Source: Candidatus Phocaeicola excrementigallinarum
GTDB taxonomy: Bacteria; Bacteroidota; Bacteroidia; Bacteroidales; Bacteroidaceae
Length of the DNA: 64,000 nucleotides
Assembly (NCBI GenBank): GCA_019120125.1
Contig: DWVR01000064.1
Coordinates: forward strand, 62,001-126,000
Direction: 5' to 3'
Shown in pieces: positions 24,586-33,496 of the stretch (its first letter is position 1; each line of letters begins with the position of its first letter). The notes under the pieces were generated by a model, which was not told where the DNA came from, ran no database searches, and worked only from the letters and a program-made list of their open reading frames with translations. Made by a program: the position numbers and the translations under genes.

Positions 24586-25464
24586 TCAGAGCGCCAGTCC
24601 GATGGTGAGCAGAAGGGCGAACACGAACATGTTCCGTGAAGTCTCTCCCAGAATGCGGTTCAGTTCTTTCCCTTGGTAGATTCTTGCCATCCGGACAGTG
24701 GTGAGAATGTGGAAGAACAGGTAAAGCTGGGGCAGGAGTGCCGCATAGACCTTTCCGAGCATCACGAAATAGAAACAGCACCAGCAGGCAAGGAGGCCCA
24801 GAATGAAATACAGGATAAGGCCTGTACGGGCACCGAAGCGGACAACCAGTGTGCGCTTGCCGCTGACTACATCCTGCTGGCGGTCGCGGAAATTATTCAC
24901 CATCAGCAGGGTGTCGATGACCAGTCCGCAGGCCAGCGAGCCCATGGTCACCGCAGTGTTCCAGTCGTGGGCCATCACATAGTAGGTGCATCCTACGGGT
25001 ACGAAGCCGAAGAATACCAATACCAGCAGGTCGCCCCATCCCCTGTAGGCCAATATCGTGTAGAGAAAGGCGGACACGATGCAGGCCACGCCCACCAGAA
25101 TCAGTTCCCAGCCGCCGTAGCGGAGCAGGCAGAGACCGATGATGGCCGCCAGTCCGGTGACGGTGACAATACCCGTTTTCATGGCTTTCACGGTGATCCA
25201 TCCTTGTGCGCAGGCGCGTTCCGGTCCCAGTCGGTCTTCCCGGTCACTTCCTTTCAGAAAGTCAAGCAGATCATTGATGAGGTTGGAGTCGATTTGCATC
25301 AGAAAGGCGAAGAGAAAGCACAGGATGGCGGGGATGGTCTGGAAATGGCCGTATATGTAGGCCAGTGAGCATCCGGTCATTACGGGGACGGCGGCGGCAG
25401 TCAGTGTCTTGGGACGGGCCGCCAGCAACCATGCTTTGAAGGAATTGGTCTGTACTGTTTCCAT
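24586..25464 (-). CDS. menA: 1,4-dihydroxy-2-naphthoate polyprenyltransferase
   Basis: 292 residues, UbiA superfamily with about eight to nine transmembrane helices. It attaches the polyprenyl tail in menaquinone synthesis at the inner membrane. The first aspartate-rich motif is NDLLDFLKGSDREDRLGPERA (about 64-84), where the Asp residues bind Mg-diphosphate. The second is NNFRDRQQDVVSGKRTLVVRFG (about 190-211). The N-terminal FKAWLLAARPKTLTAAAVPV is the MenA start. No other men gene is in the window. Menaquinone supports fumarate respiration in anaerobic Bacteroidales. Confidence 0.92.
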   Translation of the reverse strand: METVQTNSFKAWLLAARPKTLTAAAVPVMTGCSLAYIYGHFQTIPAILCFLFAFLMQIDSNLINDLLDFLKGSDREDRLGPERACAQGWITVKAMKTGIVTVTGLAAIIGLCLLRYGGWELILVGVACIVSAFLYTILAYRGWGDLLVLVFFGFVPVGCTYYVMAHDWNTAVTMGSLACGLVIDTLLMVNNFRDRQQDVVSGKRTLVVRFGARTGLILYFILGLLACWCCFYFVMLGKVYAALLPQLYLFFHILTTVRMARIYQGKELNRILGETSRNMFVFALLLTIGLAL

Positions 25465-25554
25465 TTTCTTACGGATTTTGTAACGGATGTCAATTTATGA
25501 ATCCGTGTGCAAATTTAAACGATAATTAGACGTGGAGGCGTAAAAACAGGAGTT

Positions 25555-28221
25555 TTATTCGAAATTGCCTTGCTGTTTTTCCACTTCACGCAGCTTTATC
25601 CTGTTCATCTTTTTCTGCAACTCCTTGATCCGGCGTTCTTGTTCGGACTGGCTTTGGATAATTGGCTTGTAAGAGTTGCCGTCGGCGCGGTCCGGTTTGT
25701 TCAGTTCGTCCGGACCGACTATCAGTCCATGATCGGACTTTGATGTGCGGATGGTCAGTTCTGCCGGTTCCGGAGTCTGTTTTCCTTCCCAGGCGACCGA
25801 TGCCTTTATCCTGATTTCTCCCGGACGGGTTGTCGAGCGGACCAGTATGGGGGCTGTCCCCCATGAGACGGGACAAGGATTGGTGAAACTTTCCGCGTTT
25901 CCCACCAGGGTGCCTTCTCCTTCAATCTCGAATACAATCTTATAGTTGTTCAGCCGCTTGATCACTCCGTTGTGGTCGGCCACCGCCGCGATGACAGTCA
26001 TCAGGTCTGAACCGTCGGCTTTCATCTCCATTCCCTCGCTGTCGGCCCACAACAGGATCTTGCTTGGGCGGCGTGAGGGCATCACCTTGTGTGTGGCCAC
26101 CACCTTGCCGTCCATGATACCCTCGGCCAGCAGATAGGATTCCTCCTGCCTTCCGTTTCTTGACAGCCGTTTGTCGCGCATCACGTCGAACACATCCTTG
26201 AAGGTAATGACGGGCGACGGCATCCCTTCCTTCTCCTTGTGTTTGTGGTATGTGTATACCGTTCCTCCCTGGCAGCAGGTGAGGCGGACCTCCTCACAGT
26301 TGCTGTAGACGGTCACATCGGCGGGTGAGAAAGGGGTCATGGCGTGGGCGATGTACACCATCGGTCCGGTCTCCGCCGGTACCTTGTCATTCCTGTACGG
26401 GCTCCGTTGGGCGCAGAACATATAATATGAGTACTTGGGCTGGCGGAAGGCGTCCATGATTCCTCCGTAGAACGGGTCGGGATGATACCCTCTTTGATGG
26501 TCGAAAGAGTGCCAGAGGCATCCTCCCACATGCTGGCGTGTGGTGCGGTACAGCGCATCGTAGCAGGTATAAGTGTAGTCCGGTCTGGCATATCCTTTTG
26601 CCTGGACGAGCATCGGTATCTCTCCCCACGCGCGGCTTGCACGGCTTGGAGAGTTGTGCGAGTTCCAGTCATCCACATTGTCGCCCCATTCTCGGGTGAA
26701 ATAAGTGATGCCGGGGGCATAGGCCTGTGTTTCCGACGCGCCGGCATCCCCTCCGGTCACCGGGTGACAGAAATGGACGGGAAAGAACTCTTTTCCATCG
26801 GCTATGGCGTCGCAGGCTGCATAGCAGTATGGATAAGGATATTCTTCCTTGATGATCCTGCTGGCTTTTTCCGCAAAGTCCGAAGGATAGCTGGTTTCGT
26901 TCAGGATAGGTTCCCAAAGCCATACGGAAGGGCGGTTCCGGTCACGGCGCACCATATTGCGTATGTCGCTGTATACAAGTCGGGCGAACCGGGGAGTGTC
27001 GTTCCAGAACTGCCATCCCGGAGTGTTGACGATGACAAAAAGTCCCAGCTCGTCGCAGGCGTCCATGAAGGCGGGATCCTGGGGATAGTGCGCGTTGCGG
27101 ATCACTTTCAGTCCTGCGTCCCGCAGTTTCTTGGCGTCTCTCCAGTGGAGACTGTTCGACAAGGCGTTGCCCACTACTGCGAAATCCTGATGGCGGTTCG
27201 CGCCTATCAGCGGTTCCGGATAAGGCTTGCCGTTCAGCCAGAATCCGTCTTTCCCCTTGAACTCGATGCTGCGTATTCCTACCCGTTGGCAATATCCGTC
27301 GGTCACTGTTCCGTCCTTATCCTTTATATAGACGTGCAGGCGGTAGAGACAGGGATTGTCGGGACTCCACAGTTCCGGTTGTTTAAGAGTTATTCTGTCT
27401 GTGACGGCGGCGGCTTTTCCGTTGCCTATCCGTATGGGCTGTCCTGTATGGGCCACGGTTTTTCCTTCTTTGTCAAGCAGTTCATATTCTATCCGTCCGG
27501 AGAAGGGGATACCCGACTGGTTGCGCAGGTGCGCGTCGAGTCTGATTTGGGCTGACTGTTCTGATATCTGGCCGAAGGAGACGAAGAGTCCTCCTCCTGC
27601 CGTCTCATTCTCATAATTCGGGTCGGTGATGTATACAGGATTATGCACGATCATCCAGCAGTCTCGGTAGATTCCTCCGCAATAGGTGAAGTCCAGTACG
27701 TCCTGTGCCTTTCCGGGGGGATAGGAAGGGTTGTCGCTGTTGTCGGTCCATACGGCTATCACATTGTCTTCTCCGGATTTCAGTGAGGAACTCACGTCTA
27801 TGATGACCGGCAGGTATCCTCCTTCGTGTTCTTTCATCAGGATTCCGTTGACCCATATCTTCGATTTTCCCATGATCGCCTCGAAATACAGGAAAAGCTT
27901 CTTGCCTTCCCAGCTCTTTTCGGGAGTGAAATGTTTCCGGTACCACACTTCTCCCTGGTAGTTGACACATCCGCTGGCTTCGGTGGGAAGTGTCTCGATA
28001 CCGTCGGGGAGAGAGACCGTTTCCCAGCCGCTGTCATCGAAGTCTTTTTGTCCGGCCCCTTCCGCGGCCCCTTTATGGAAGCGCCAGGCAGGGTTCATGG
28101 AGAATGCTTCCCGGCCGGTGTCCGGCAGCGGAAAGAATCCTGCGGTGGAGAAACGGGGAACGCTCCATGCGGCGTACACGCACAGGCAGAGGATGATGAG
28201 CAGTGTTGTGAAACGTTTCAT
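25555..28221 (-). CDS. Glycoside hydrolase family 2 protein (beta-galactosidase-like)
   Basis: 888 residues. A hydrophobic N-terminus (TLLIILCLCVYAAWSV) acts as signal or anchor. The sugar-binding jelly-roll (about 40-200, with YFEAIMGKSKIWVNGILMKEHEGGY), an immunoglobulin-like domain (about 205-320) and the TIM barrel (about 325-610) follow in GH2 order. IGANRHQDF (339-347) opens the barrel. The acid/base is E442 in WEPILNE and the likely nucleophile is E511 in TREWGD. A C-terminal beta domain and a Gln/Glu/Lys-rich tail (RIKELQKKMNRIK) end the protein. Beta-galactosidase, glucuronidase and mannosidase activities all occur in GH2; sequence does not decide. It is not in an operon with a SusC/SusD pair. 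Confidence 0.88.
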   Translation of the reverse strand: MKRFTTLLIILCLCVYAAWSVPRFSTAGFFPLPDTGREAFSMNPAWRFHKGAAEGAGQKDFDDSGWETVSLPDGIETLPTEASGCVNYQGEVWYRKHFTPEKSWEGKKLFLYFEAIMGKSKIWVNGILMKEHEGGYLPVIIDVSSSLKSGEDNVIAVWTDNSDNPSYPPGKAQDVLDFTYCGGIYRDCWMIVHNPVYITDPNYENETAGGGLFVSFGQISEQSAQIRLDAHLRNQSGIPFSGRIEYELLDKEGKTVAHTGQPIRIGNGKAAAVTDRITLKQPELWSPDNPCLYRLHVYIKDKDGTVTDGYCQRVGIRSIEFKGKDGFWLNGKPYPEPLIGANRHQDFAVVGNALSNSLHWRDAKKLRDAGLKVIRNAHYPQDPAFMDACDELGLFVIVNTPGWQFWNDTPRFARLVYSDIRNMVRRDRNRPSVWLWEPILNETSYPSDFAEKASRIIKEEYPYPYCYAACDAIADGKEFFPVHFCHPVTGGDAGASETQAYAPGITYFTREWGDNVDDWNSHNSPSRASRAWGEIPMLVQAKGYARPDYTYTCYDALYRTTRQHVGGCLWHSFDHQRGYHPDPFYGGIMDAFRQPKYSYYMFCAQRSPYRNDKVPAETGPMVYIAHAMTPFSPADVTVYSNCEEVRLTCCQGGTVYTYHKHKEKEGMPSPVITFKDVFDVMRDKRLSRNGRQEESYLLAEGIMDGKVVATHKVMPSRRPSKILLWADSEGMEMKADGSDLMTVIAAVADHNGVIKRLNNYKIVFEIEGEGTLVGNAESFTNPCPVSWGTAPILVRSTTRPGEIRIKASVAWEGKQTPEPAELTIRTSKSDHGLIVGPDELNKPDRADGNSYKPIIQSQSEQERRIKELQKKMNRIKLREVEKQQGNFE

Positions 28222-28403
28222 GGCGGTTGGTCTTATTGTCTTCAGATGGTTTTTGAGGTAAAGTTATCCAAATTTTGTCAATATTCCGTCATTATTCCGT
28301 ATTTTCGTGATGTTTTTGTTGGACATGGAGGCATGGGACTCTTGTCTTTAGACCGGGCGGAAGTCCTTCCTGTGCTAAGTGTCTTGTCGGATATGGTTGG
28401 CTT

Positions 28404-29240
28404 ATGAAAAAGATTCTGTATGGATATATCCCTTTTCTGTTTGTGGCGGCGTTTCTGTTCACTTCGTGTGCCACGGCCTCTTTTTCCAGATATAAGGGAG
28501 TGGGACGTATCAAAAAGTATGATTTCTACAGTGAACAGGTGCCTGAGTCGTTTGACGGATTCCGGATCGCCTTTGCCACGGACTTCCATTATGAGAGCCG
28601 GTTCACCTCGAAACGTCTGCCGGGTGCCGTACGTGCCTTGCAGGACACGCATGCCGATGTCCTTCTGTTGGGAGGCGATTACCGGGGCAGGGAAGGCGGC
28701 GATATGGAGGAGCTTTTTGCCGCGCTAAAGGAAGTGCATGTCCCGTATGGCACGTATGCCGTGATGGGCAATCATGAGCGGGGAGAGGCCGACACCTTGG
28801 TGCGTCGGGCAATGGCGCGCACCGGAGTGCATCTGTTGGAACATCAGGTGGACACGCTTTGGAAGGGGAAGGAATTCATCCTGCTTTGCGGTATCCGTAA
28901 TCCGTTCGATTTGGACCGGAACGGTGTCTCGCCCACTTTGTCACTCAAGCCGGAGGATTTTGTGGTGATGCTGACCCATACCCCCGACTATGTGGAGGAT
29001 ACGGACGTGTCGAACACAGACCTGGCGTTGGCGGGACATACGCATGGCGGACAGGTCAGTCTTTTCAAGCGGTGGACTCCCGCCCGTTTCTCGAAATACG
29101 GCAACCGTTTTCTCACTGGGTTAAGGCATAACAGCAAAGGGGTTCCCGTCATCATCAGTAACGGGCTGGGCACCTCGCGCCGGGATATCCGCCTGTTCAC
29201 TCCCAGTGAAGTGGTTCTGGTGATATTGCATTGTAAGTGA
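28404..29240 (+). CDS. Metallophosphoesterase lipoprotein
   Basis: 278 residues. The N-terminus is a lipoprotein signal (PFLFVAAFLFTSC, Cys at about 22). The calcineurin-like metal-binding set is complete: ATDFHYES (D-x-H), GGDYRG (GD), GNHERGE (GNH[DE]), LTHTPDY and GHTHGGQ (GH-x-H), which bind two divalent metals. The YaeI/YkuE-type arrangement suggests a membrane-associated phosphodiesterase or pyrophosphatase, such as a lipid or UDP-sugar hydrolase, but the substrate is unknown. It is divergent from the GH2 gene and about 215 bp upstream of the GH3 gene. Confidence 0.9.
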   Translation: MKKILYGYIPFLFVAAFLFTSCATASFSRYKGVGRIKKYDFYSEQVPESFDGFRIAFATDFHYESRFTSKRLPGAVRALQDTHADVLLLGGDYRGREGGDMEELFAALKEVHVPYGTYAVMGNHERGEADTLVRRAMARTGVHLLEHQVDTLWKGKEFILLCGIRNPFDLDRNGVSPTLSLKPEDFVVMLTHTPDYVEDTDVSNTDLALAGHTHGGQVSLFKRWTPARFSKYGNRFLTGLRHNSKGVPVIISNGLGTSRRDIRLFTPSEVVLVILHCK

Positions 29241-29342
29241 GGCTTATTTTTTAAGGGAATGTATTCACTCATATTGCGGTATACGCCACTTTTCTGCTCC
29301 ACAAAGTCATGAGGATTGTTCCGGTTTTCCGCTCATTTGCAT

Positions 29343-29350
29343 TATCTTTG
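29343..29350 (+). promoter_or_regulatory. -7 box (TATCTTTG) of the GH3 gene
   Basis: TATCTTTG fits TAnnTTTG and lies about 105 bp before the GH3 start; -33 element unclear. Confidence 0.5.
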
Positions 29351-29456
29351 CGTAAACCTTGATGTGGAGTGATTATGAAATGTCTTTTCCCGGAGCCAAT
29401 GCCGATAAAAAAGACAGTCCGTAAGAATCTGTGTCTCAAAATATATGATCAATAGC

Positions 29457-31811
29457 ATGAAAAACATTACCAAGCTTGCTGTGGCATCCGTGATATGTAC
29501 GGGTGCCATGCTACAGACCGGTTGCCGGCAGCCGGCGGCCACTCCCGCCATTCCGGCGGACCCGACAATCGAGAAAAACATTCAGGAATGGCTGGACAAG
29601 ATGACATTAGAGGAAAAAATCGGACAGATGTGTCAGATTACCATCGATGTGGTCACAGACTTTGAGGCCAGCCGGAAAAACGGGTTTACCCTCGATCAGG
29701 CGAAACTGGATACCGTGATCGGGAAATATAAGGTGGGCTCGCTGTTGAACGTGCCGTTGAGTGTCGCCCAGAAAAAAGAAAAATGGGCGGAGGCCATCAG
29801 ACAGATTCAGGAACTTTCGATGAAAGTCATAGGCATTCCTTGCATTTATGGCGTGGACCAGATACATGGAACCACCTATACGCTGGATGGCACGTTGTTT
29901 CCGCAGGGAATAAATATGGCGGCCACTTTCAACCGTGACCTTGTGAGACGTGGGGCGGAGATCTCGGCCTATGAGACCAAGGCATGCAACATTCCGTGGA
30001 ACTTCGCACCGGTGGTCGACTTGGGAAGAGACCCGCGCTGGTCGCGCATGTGGGAGAACTACGGCGAGGACTGCTACGTGAATGCCGAGATGGGAAAGGC
30101 CGCGGTGGCCGGTTTCCAGGGAGATGCCCCCAACCATATCGGAAAAGAGCATGTGGCCGCCTGCATGAAGCACTACATGGGCTATGGGGTGCCGGTATCG
30201 GGAAAGGACCGCACTCCTTCGTCCATTTCGCGGAGCGACATGCGTGAAAAACATTTTGCTCCTTATCTGGAGGCGGTCCGTCACGGCGCGTTGAGCGTGA
30301 TGGTCAATTCCAGTGTGGACAACGGCATGCCTTTCCATGCCAATAGAGAATACTTGACCCAATGGCTGAAGGAGGATCTTGACTGGGACGGCCTGATTGT
30401 GACCGACTGGGCGGACATCAATAACCTGTGTACGCGCGACCATATTGCGGCCACCAAGAAAGAGGCGGTCAAGATTGCCGTCAATGCCGGCATCGACATG
30501 TCGATGGTGCCTTATGAGGTGAGCTTCTGCGACTATCTGAAGGAACTGGTGGAAGAGGGTGAGGTGCCGATGAGCCGTATCGATGATGCTGTGGCGCGTG
30601 TGCTGCGCTTGAAATACCGTCTCGGACTTTTCGACCGGCCTTATTGGAGCGTGGAGGAATATGACAAGTTCGGTTGTGAGGAGTTCTCTGAGGCCGCCTT
30701 ACAGGCCGCTGAGGAGTCGGAAGTGCTCTTGAAAAACGAAGGCGGCCTGCTTCCGCTTGCCAAAGGGACGAGAATCCTGCTCACCGGTCCGAACGCCAAT
30801 TCCATGCGCTGTCTTAACGGCGGATGGTCGTACAGCTGGCAGGGGGACAAGGCTGACGAATGCGCGCAGGCCTATAACACCATCTATGAGTCGCTGTGCG
30901 ACAAATACGGGAAGGAACATGTCATCTATGAACCGGGTGTGACTTACGCGCCTTACAAGAACGACAACTGGTGGGAGGAGAACAAGCCGGAAATCGGAAA
31001 GGCGGTGGCCGCCGCGGGGCGTGCCGACGTGATTGTTGCCTGTGTCGGCGAGAATTCCTATTGCGAGACACCGGGCAACCTGACCGACCTGAACCTTTCC
31101 GCCAACCAGCAGGAACTGGTAAGGGCGCTGGCCAAGACCGGAAAGCCCATCGTGCTGGTCTTGAATCAGGGCCGTCCTCGTCTTGTCAAGGATATCGAGC
31201 CGTTGGCAAAGGCGGTGGTCAACATCATGCTTCCGGGAAATTATGGGGGTGACGCTCTGGCCAATCTGCTTTCCGGAGACGCCAACTTCAGTGGAAAGAT
31301 GCCTTTCACCTATCCGAAGCATATCAACGCGCTTGCCACTTACGATTACAAGCCTTGTGAGAACATCGGACAGATGGGCGGCAACTACAACTACGACTCC
31401 GTGATGGACATCCAATGGCCGTTCGGATTCGGACTGAGCTACACCACTTTCCTGTATTCGGACCTGAAGGTGGACAAGACGGAATTCACCGCTGATGACG
31501 AGCTGACTGTAACGGTGGACGTGACCAATACCGGCAAACGTGCCGGAAAGGAAAGTGTGCTCCTGTTCTCATCGGACCTGGTGGCAAGCAGCACACCGGA
31601 CAATATCCGTCTGCGTAATTTCGACAAAGTGTCTCTGGAACCGGGAGAGACCAGAACCGTCACGCTGAGGCTGAAAGGCAGCGATCTGGCCTTTGTGGGT
31701 TACGATGGAAAATGGAGGCTGGAAGAAGGTGATTTCAAGCTCTGGTGCGGCGGCCGGCAGGTTGATGTGAGATGTGTCCGGACCAAGATCTGGGAAACTC
31801 CGAACCGGTAA
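29457..31811 (+). CDS. Glycoside hydrolase family 3 lipoprotein (beta-glucosidase-like)
   Basis: 784 residues. A lipoprotein signal ([17 protein letters not shown], Cys at about 23) exports it. The GH3 N-terminal barrel (about 35-370) begins [15 protein letters not shown] and holds KHYMGYGVP and the nucleophile Asp 317 in IVTDWADI. The C-terminal alpha/beta domain has [26 protein letters not shown] (conserved GH3 block) and ends in a fibronectin-III-like domain ([20 protein letters not shown]). Beta-glucosidase or beta-xylosidase are the usual activities. The start at 29457 begins the signal peptide; 29445 is the longer alternative. Convergent with the sulfatase gene across a repeat array. 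Confidence 0.92.
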   Translation: MKNITKLAVASVICTGAMLQTGCRQPAATPAIPADPTIEKNIQEWLDKMTLEEKIGQMCQITIDVVTDFEASRKNGFTLDQAKLDTVIGKYKVGSLLNVPLSVAQKKEKWAEAIRQIQELSMKVIGIPCIYGVDQIHGTTYTLDGTLFPQGINMAATFNRDLVRRGAEISAYETKACNIPWNFAPVVDLGRDPRWSRMWENYGEDCYVNAEMGKAAVAGFQGDAPNHIGKEHVAACMKHYMGYGVPVSGKDRTPSSISRSDMREKHFAPYLEAVRHGALSVMVNSSVDNGMPFHANREYLTQWLKEDLDWDGLIVTDWADINNLCTRDHIAATKKEAVKIAVNAGIDMSMVPYEVSFCDYLKELVEEGEVPMSRIDDAVARVLRLKYRLGLFDRPYWSVEEYDKFGCEEFSEAALQAAEESEVLLKNEGGLLPLAKGTRILLTGPNANSMRCLNGGWSYSWQGDKADECAQAYNTIYESLCDKYGKEHVIYEPGVTYAPYKNDNWWEENKPEIGKAVAAAGRADVIVACVGENSYCETPGNLTDLNLSANQQELVRALAKTGKPIVLVLNQGRPRLVKDIEPLAKAVVNIMLPGNYGGDALANLLSGDANFSGKMPFTYPKHINALATYDYKPCENIGQMGGNYNYDSVMDIQWPFGFGLSYTTFLYSDLKVDKTEFTADDELTVTVDVTNTGKRAGKESVLLFSSDLVASSTPDNIRLRNFDKVSLEPGETRTVTLRLKGSDLAFVGYDGKWRLEEGDFKLWCGGRQVDVRCVRTKIWETPNR

Positions 31812-31846
31812 TTCACATTGCCAGTCAGGCTTTCCTGAGCCATAAA

Positions 31847-31930
31847 AAAACGCCTTGACGTTTGTCTTAAAACGTCAAGGCGTTTCAGATAAAACATAAG
31901 GACGTTTTAAGTAAAACGTCTTGACGTTTT
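31847..31930. repeat. Tandem array of four 18-bp palindromic units at an exact 22-bp period (array A)
   Basis: Four units start at 31847, 31869, 31891 and 31913, each about AAAACGTCTTGACGTTTT, with 4-base spacers (tctt, agat, aagt). The first two pair as a perfect 16-bp inverted repeat (31848-31863 / 31870-31885). A7 precedes the array and T7 ends it, so each strand reads a hairpin plus U run. It separates the convergent GH3 and sulfatase genes. The same array recurs at 54869-54952. Confidence 0.9.
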
Positions 31931-31941
31931 TTTCTTGTCCT

Positions 31942-33486
31942 CTAAATCTCGTCCGGCCAGGGGCAGGGCTTGCCTGTGGCTTTAAACGACGGACGCTGGC
32001 CTCCCGAATTGCGGAGGAAATTGCCAAGGTCGGCGGAGAGGTGTCTCACGACTTCCGGATTCTGTTCCGCAAGGTTGTGTTTCTCGCTGATATCCGCTTC
32101 TATGTCATACAGTTCCTTGCGTCCTGTCTCGTAGAAATAGATCAGTTTCCATTTGCCTTGCCGGATGGCGCAGGTGGCTCCGATACCCGGTCCTGTCTCG
32201 CCCCACAGGTTGGGACAGTTCCAATACAGGCTTCTTCCCTTCGAGGGGTCCCCGGTCTGCTTCAACAAGGGGACAAAGCTCCTGCCGTCCACCGTCTGCG
32301 GCACATTCCAGTCCGTGATGCCTGCCATTTCAAGAATGGAAGGGAAATAATCCTCCGCAATCACATACCGGTCGCACCGCGAGCCTTCCTGTGTGACACC
32401 CGGCCAACTGACAATCATCGGTTCCCTTACGCCGCCTTCGTAGGCCGAGCCTTTTCCGCATGTGAGCGGATAATTCTGCGTGTAAAGAGGTTCGTCGCGC
32501 CATCCGGCTCCGGTGGCATACCCTCCGTTGTCGCCCATGAAGAGGATGACGGTATTGTCGGCCTCACCGTTCTTTTCCAGCCAGTCCATGATGTCGCCCA
32601 GACTTTTGTCCATTCCCTCAATGAGCGAGGCGTATGCCGCTTCCTTGTCCGACAATCCCTTCTTCTTGTATTTGTCGAAGAAACGGATGTCTTTGTCAAT
32701 CGGAATATGGATGGCGTAATGTGACATGTAGAGATAGAAGGGCTGGTTGTATTCCTTGGCCTTGTCGAGGGCTTTCAGCGCCTCTTGTGTCAAAGCCTCC
32801 GTAATGAATGTGCCTGTCTGCCAATATTTCTCAAGTCCGGGCACCGACATGAGCGAGGTGGGTTTCCCGTTTTCGTCATGTCCGTAGTTCTGCTCGCTCA
32901 GATAAGTGGCGAGTCCCCCGGCCGCATGGCCGGCTATATTGGTCTCAAAGCCGAAGTGGCAGGGATTTTCTCCCGGGGTGTCAATGGCTCCCCAATGGGC
33001 CTTGCCGCAATGGATGGTGTGATAGCCGCTGTTTTTCAGCAGCTGCACGAACGATGTGGCCACGAACGTATTCCGTGTTCCTTCCACTTGGGCTATTCCG
33101 TTATAGTTCCAGTCGGGCAGCAGCAAGGTCTCGCTCGGTGCGTCCGTAGTCTTGTTTTTCTCCAGCGTCCAGTTCGTCACCCGGTGACGGGCGGCGTTGG
33201 CGCCGGTGAGCAGACTGCATCGGGTGGGTGAACTGATGCTCGACGCGTACGCTTGCGTGAACATCATTCCCCGGGCAGCCAGCCGCTCCATATTGGGGGT
33301 TTCATAACGTTCGTTATAGAAAGTCTTCTGTGTCCAGAAAGGCAGCGAAGTGTCCTGCCATCCCATATCGTCCACCAGAAAGAAGATGATGTTCGGGCGG
33401 GTGTCCTCTTTGGGGGCGGCCGCATATACGTCCGTAAGGGCCGGCAGGGGGACAAGTCCCAAGGTAGCTACTAAATATTTGTTCAT
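31942..33486 (-). CDS. S-type sulfatase (formylglycine-dependent)
   Basis: 514 residues with a short hydrophobic N-terminus (YLVATLGLVPLPALTDVYA) that looks like a signal peptide. Sulfatase signature ISSPTRCSLLTG (84-95) carries serine, not cysteine, at the modified position (S85 in S-x-P-x-R), so it needs an anaerobic (radical SAM) maturase. Metal ligands are in PNIIFFLVDDMGWQD (D39, D40) and FMGDNGGYATG. The substrate may be sulfated glycans such as mucin or fucoidan-like polymers. It follows the GH29 fucosidase gene by 10 bp on the same strand, so the pair probably forms an operon: desulfation plus defucosylation. The substrate remains inferred. Confidence 0.92.
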   Translation of the reverse strand: MNKYLVATLGLVPLPALTDVYAAAPKEDTRPNIIFFLVDDMGWQDTSLPFWTQKTFYNERYETPNMERLAARGMMFTQAYASSISSPTRCSLLTGANAARHRVTNWTLEKNKTTDAPSETLLLPDWNYNGIAQVEGTRNTFVATSFVQLLKNSGYHTIHCGKAHWGAIDTPGENPCHFGFETNIAGHAAGGLATYLSEQNYGHDENGKPTSLMSVPGLEKYWQTGTFITEALTQEALKALDKAKEYNQPFYLYMSHYAIHIPIDKDIRFFDKYKKKGLSDKEAAYASLIEGMDKSLGDIMDWLEKNGEADNTVILFMGDNGGYATGAGWRDEPLYTQNYPLTCGKGSAYEGGVREPMIVSWPGVTQEGSRCDRYVIAEDYFPSILEMAGITDWNVPQTVDGRSFVPLLKQTGDPSKGRSLYWNCPNLWGETGPGIGATCAIRQGKWKLIYFYETGRKELYDIEADISEKHNLAEQNPEVVRHLSADLGNFLRNSGGQRPSFKATGKPCPWPDEI

Positions 33487-33496
33487 GACAATCGGT

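Noticed and set aside
26482-27555. 357-residue open frame opposite the GH2 gene
   Set aside because: Antisense shadow without domain, promoter or start context; the GH2 frame holds the catalytic motifs.
31847-31930. Considered as a CRISPR array
   Set aside because: Units are 18 bp with 4-base spacers, far too short for repeats and spacers, and no cas genes are present.
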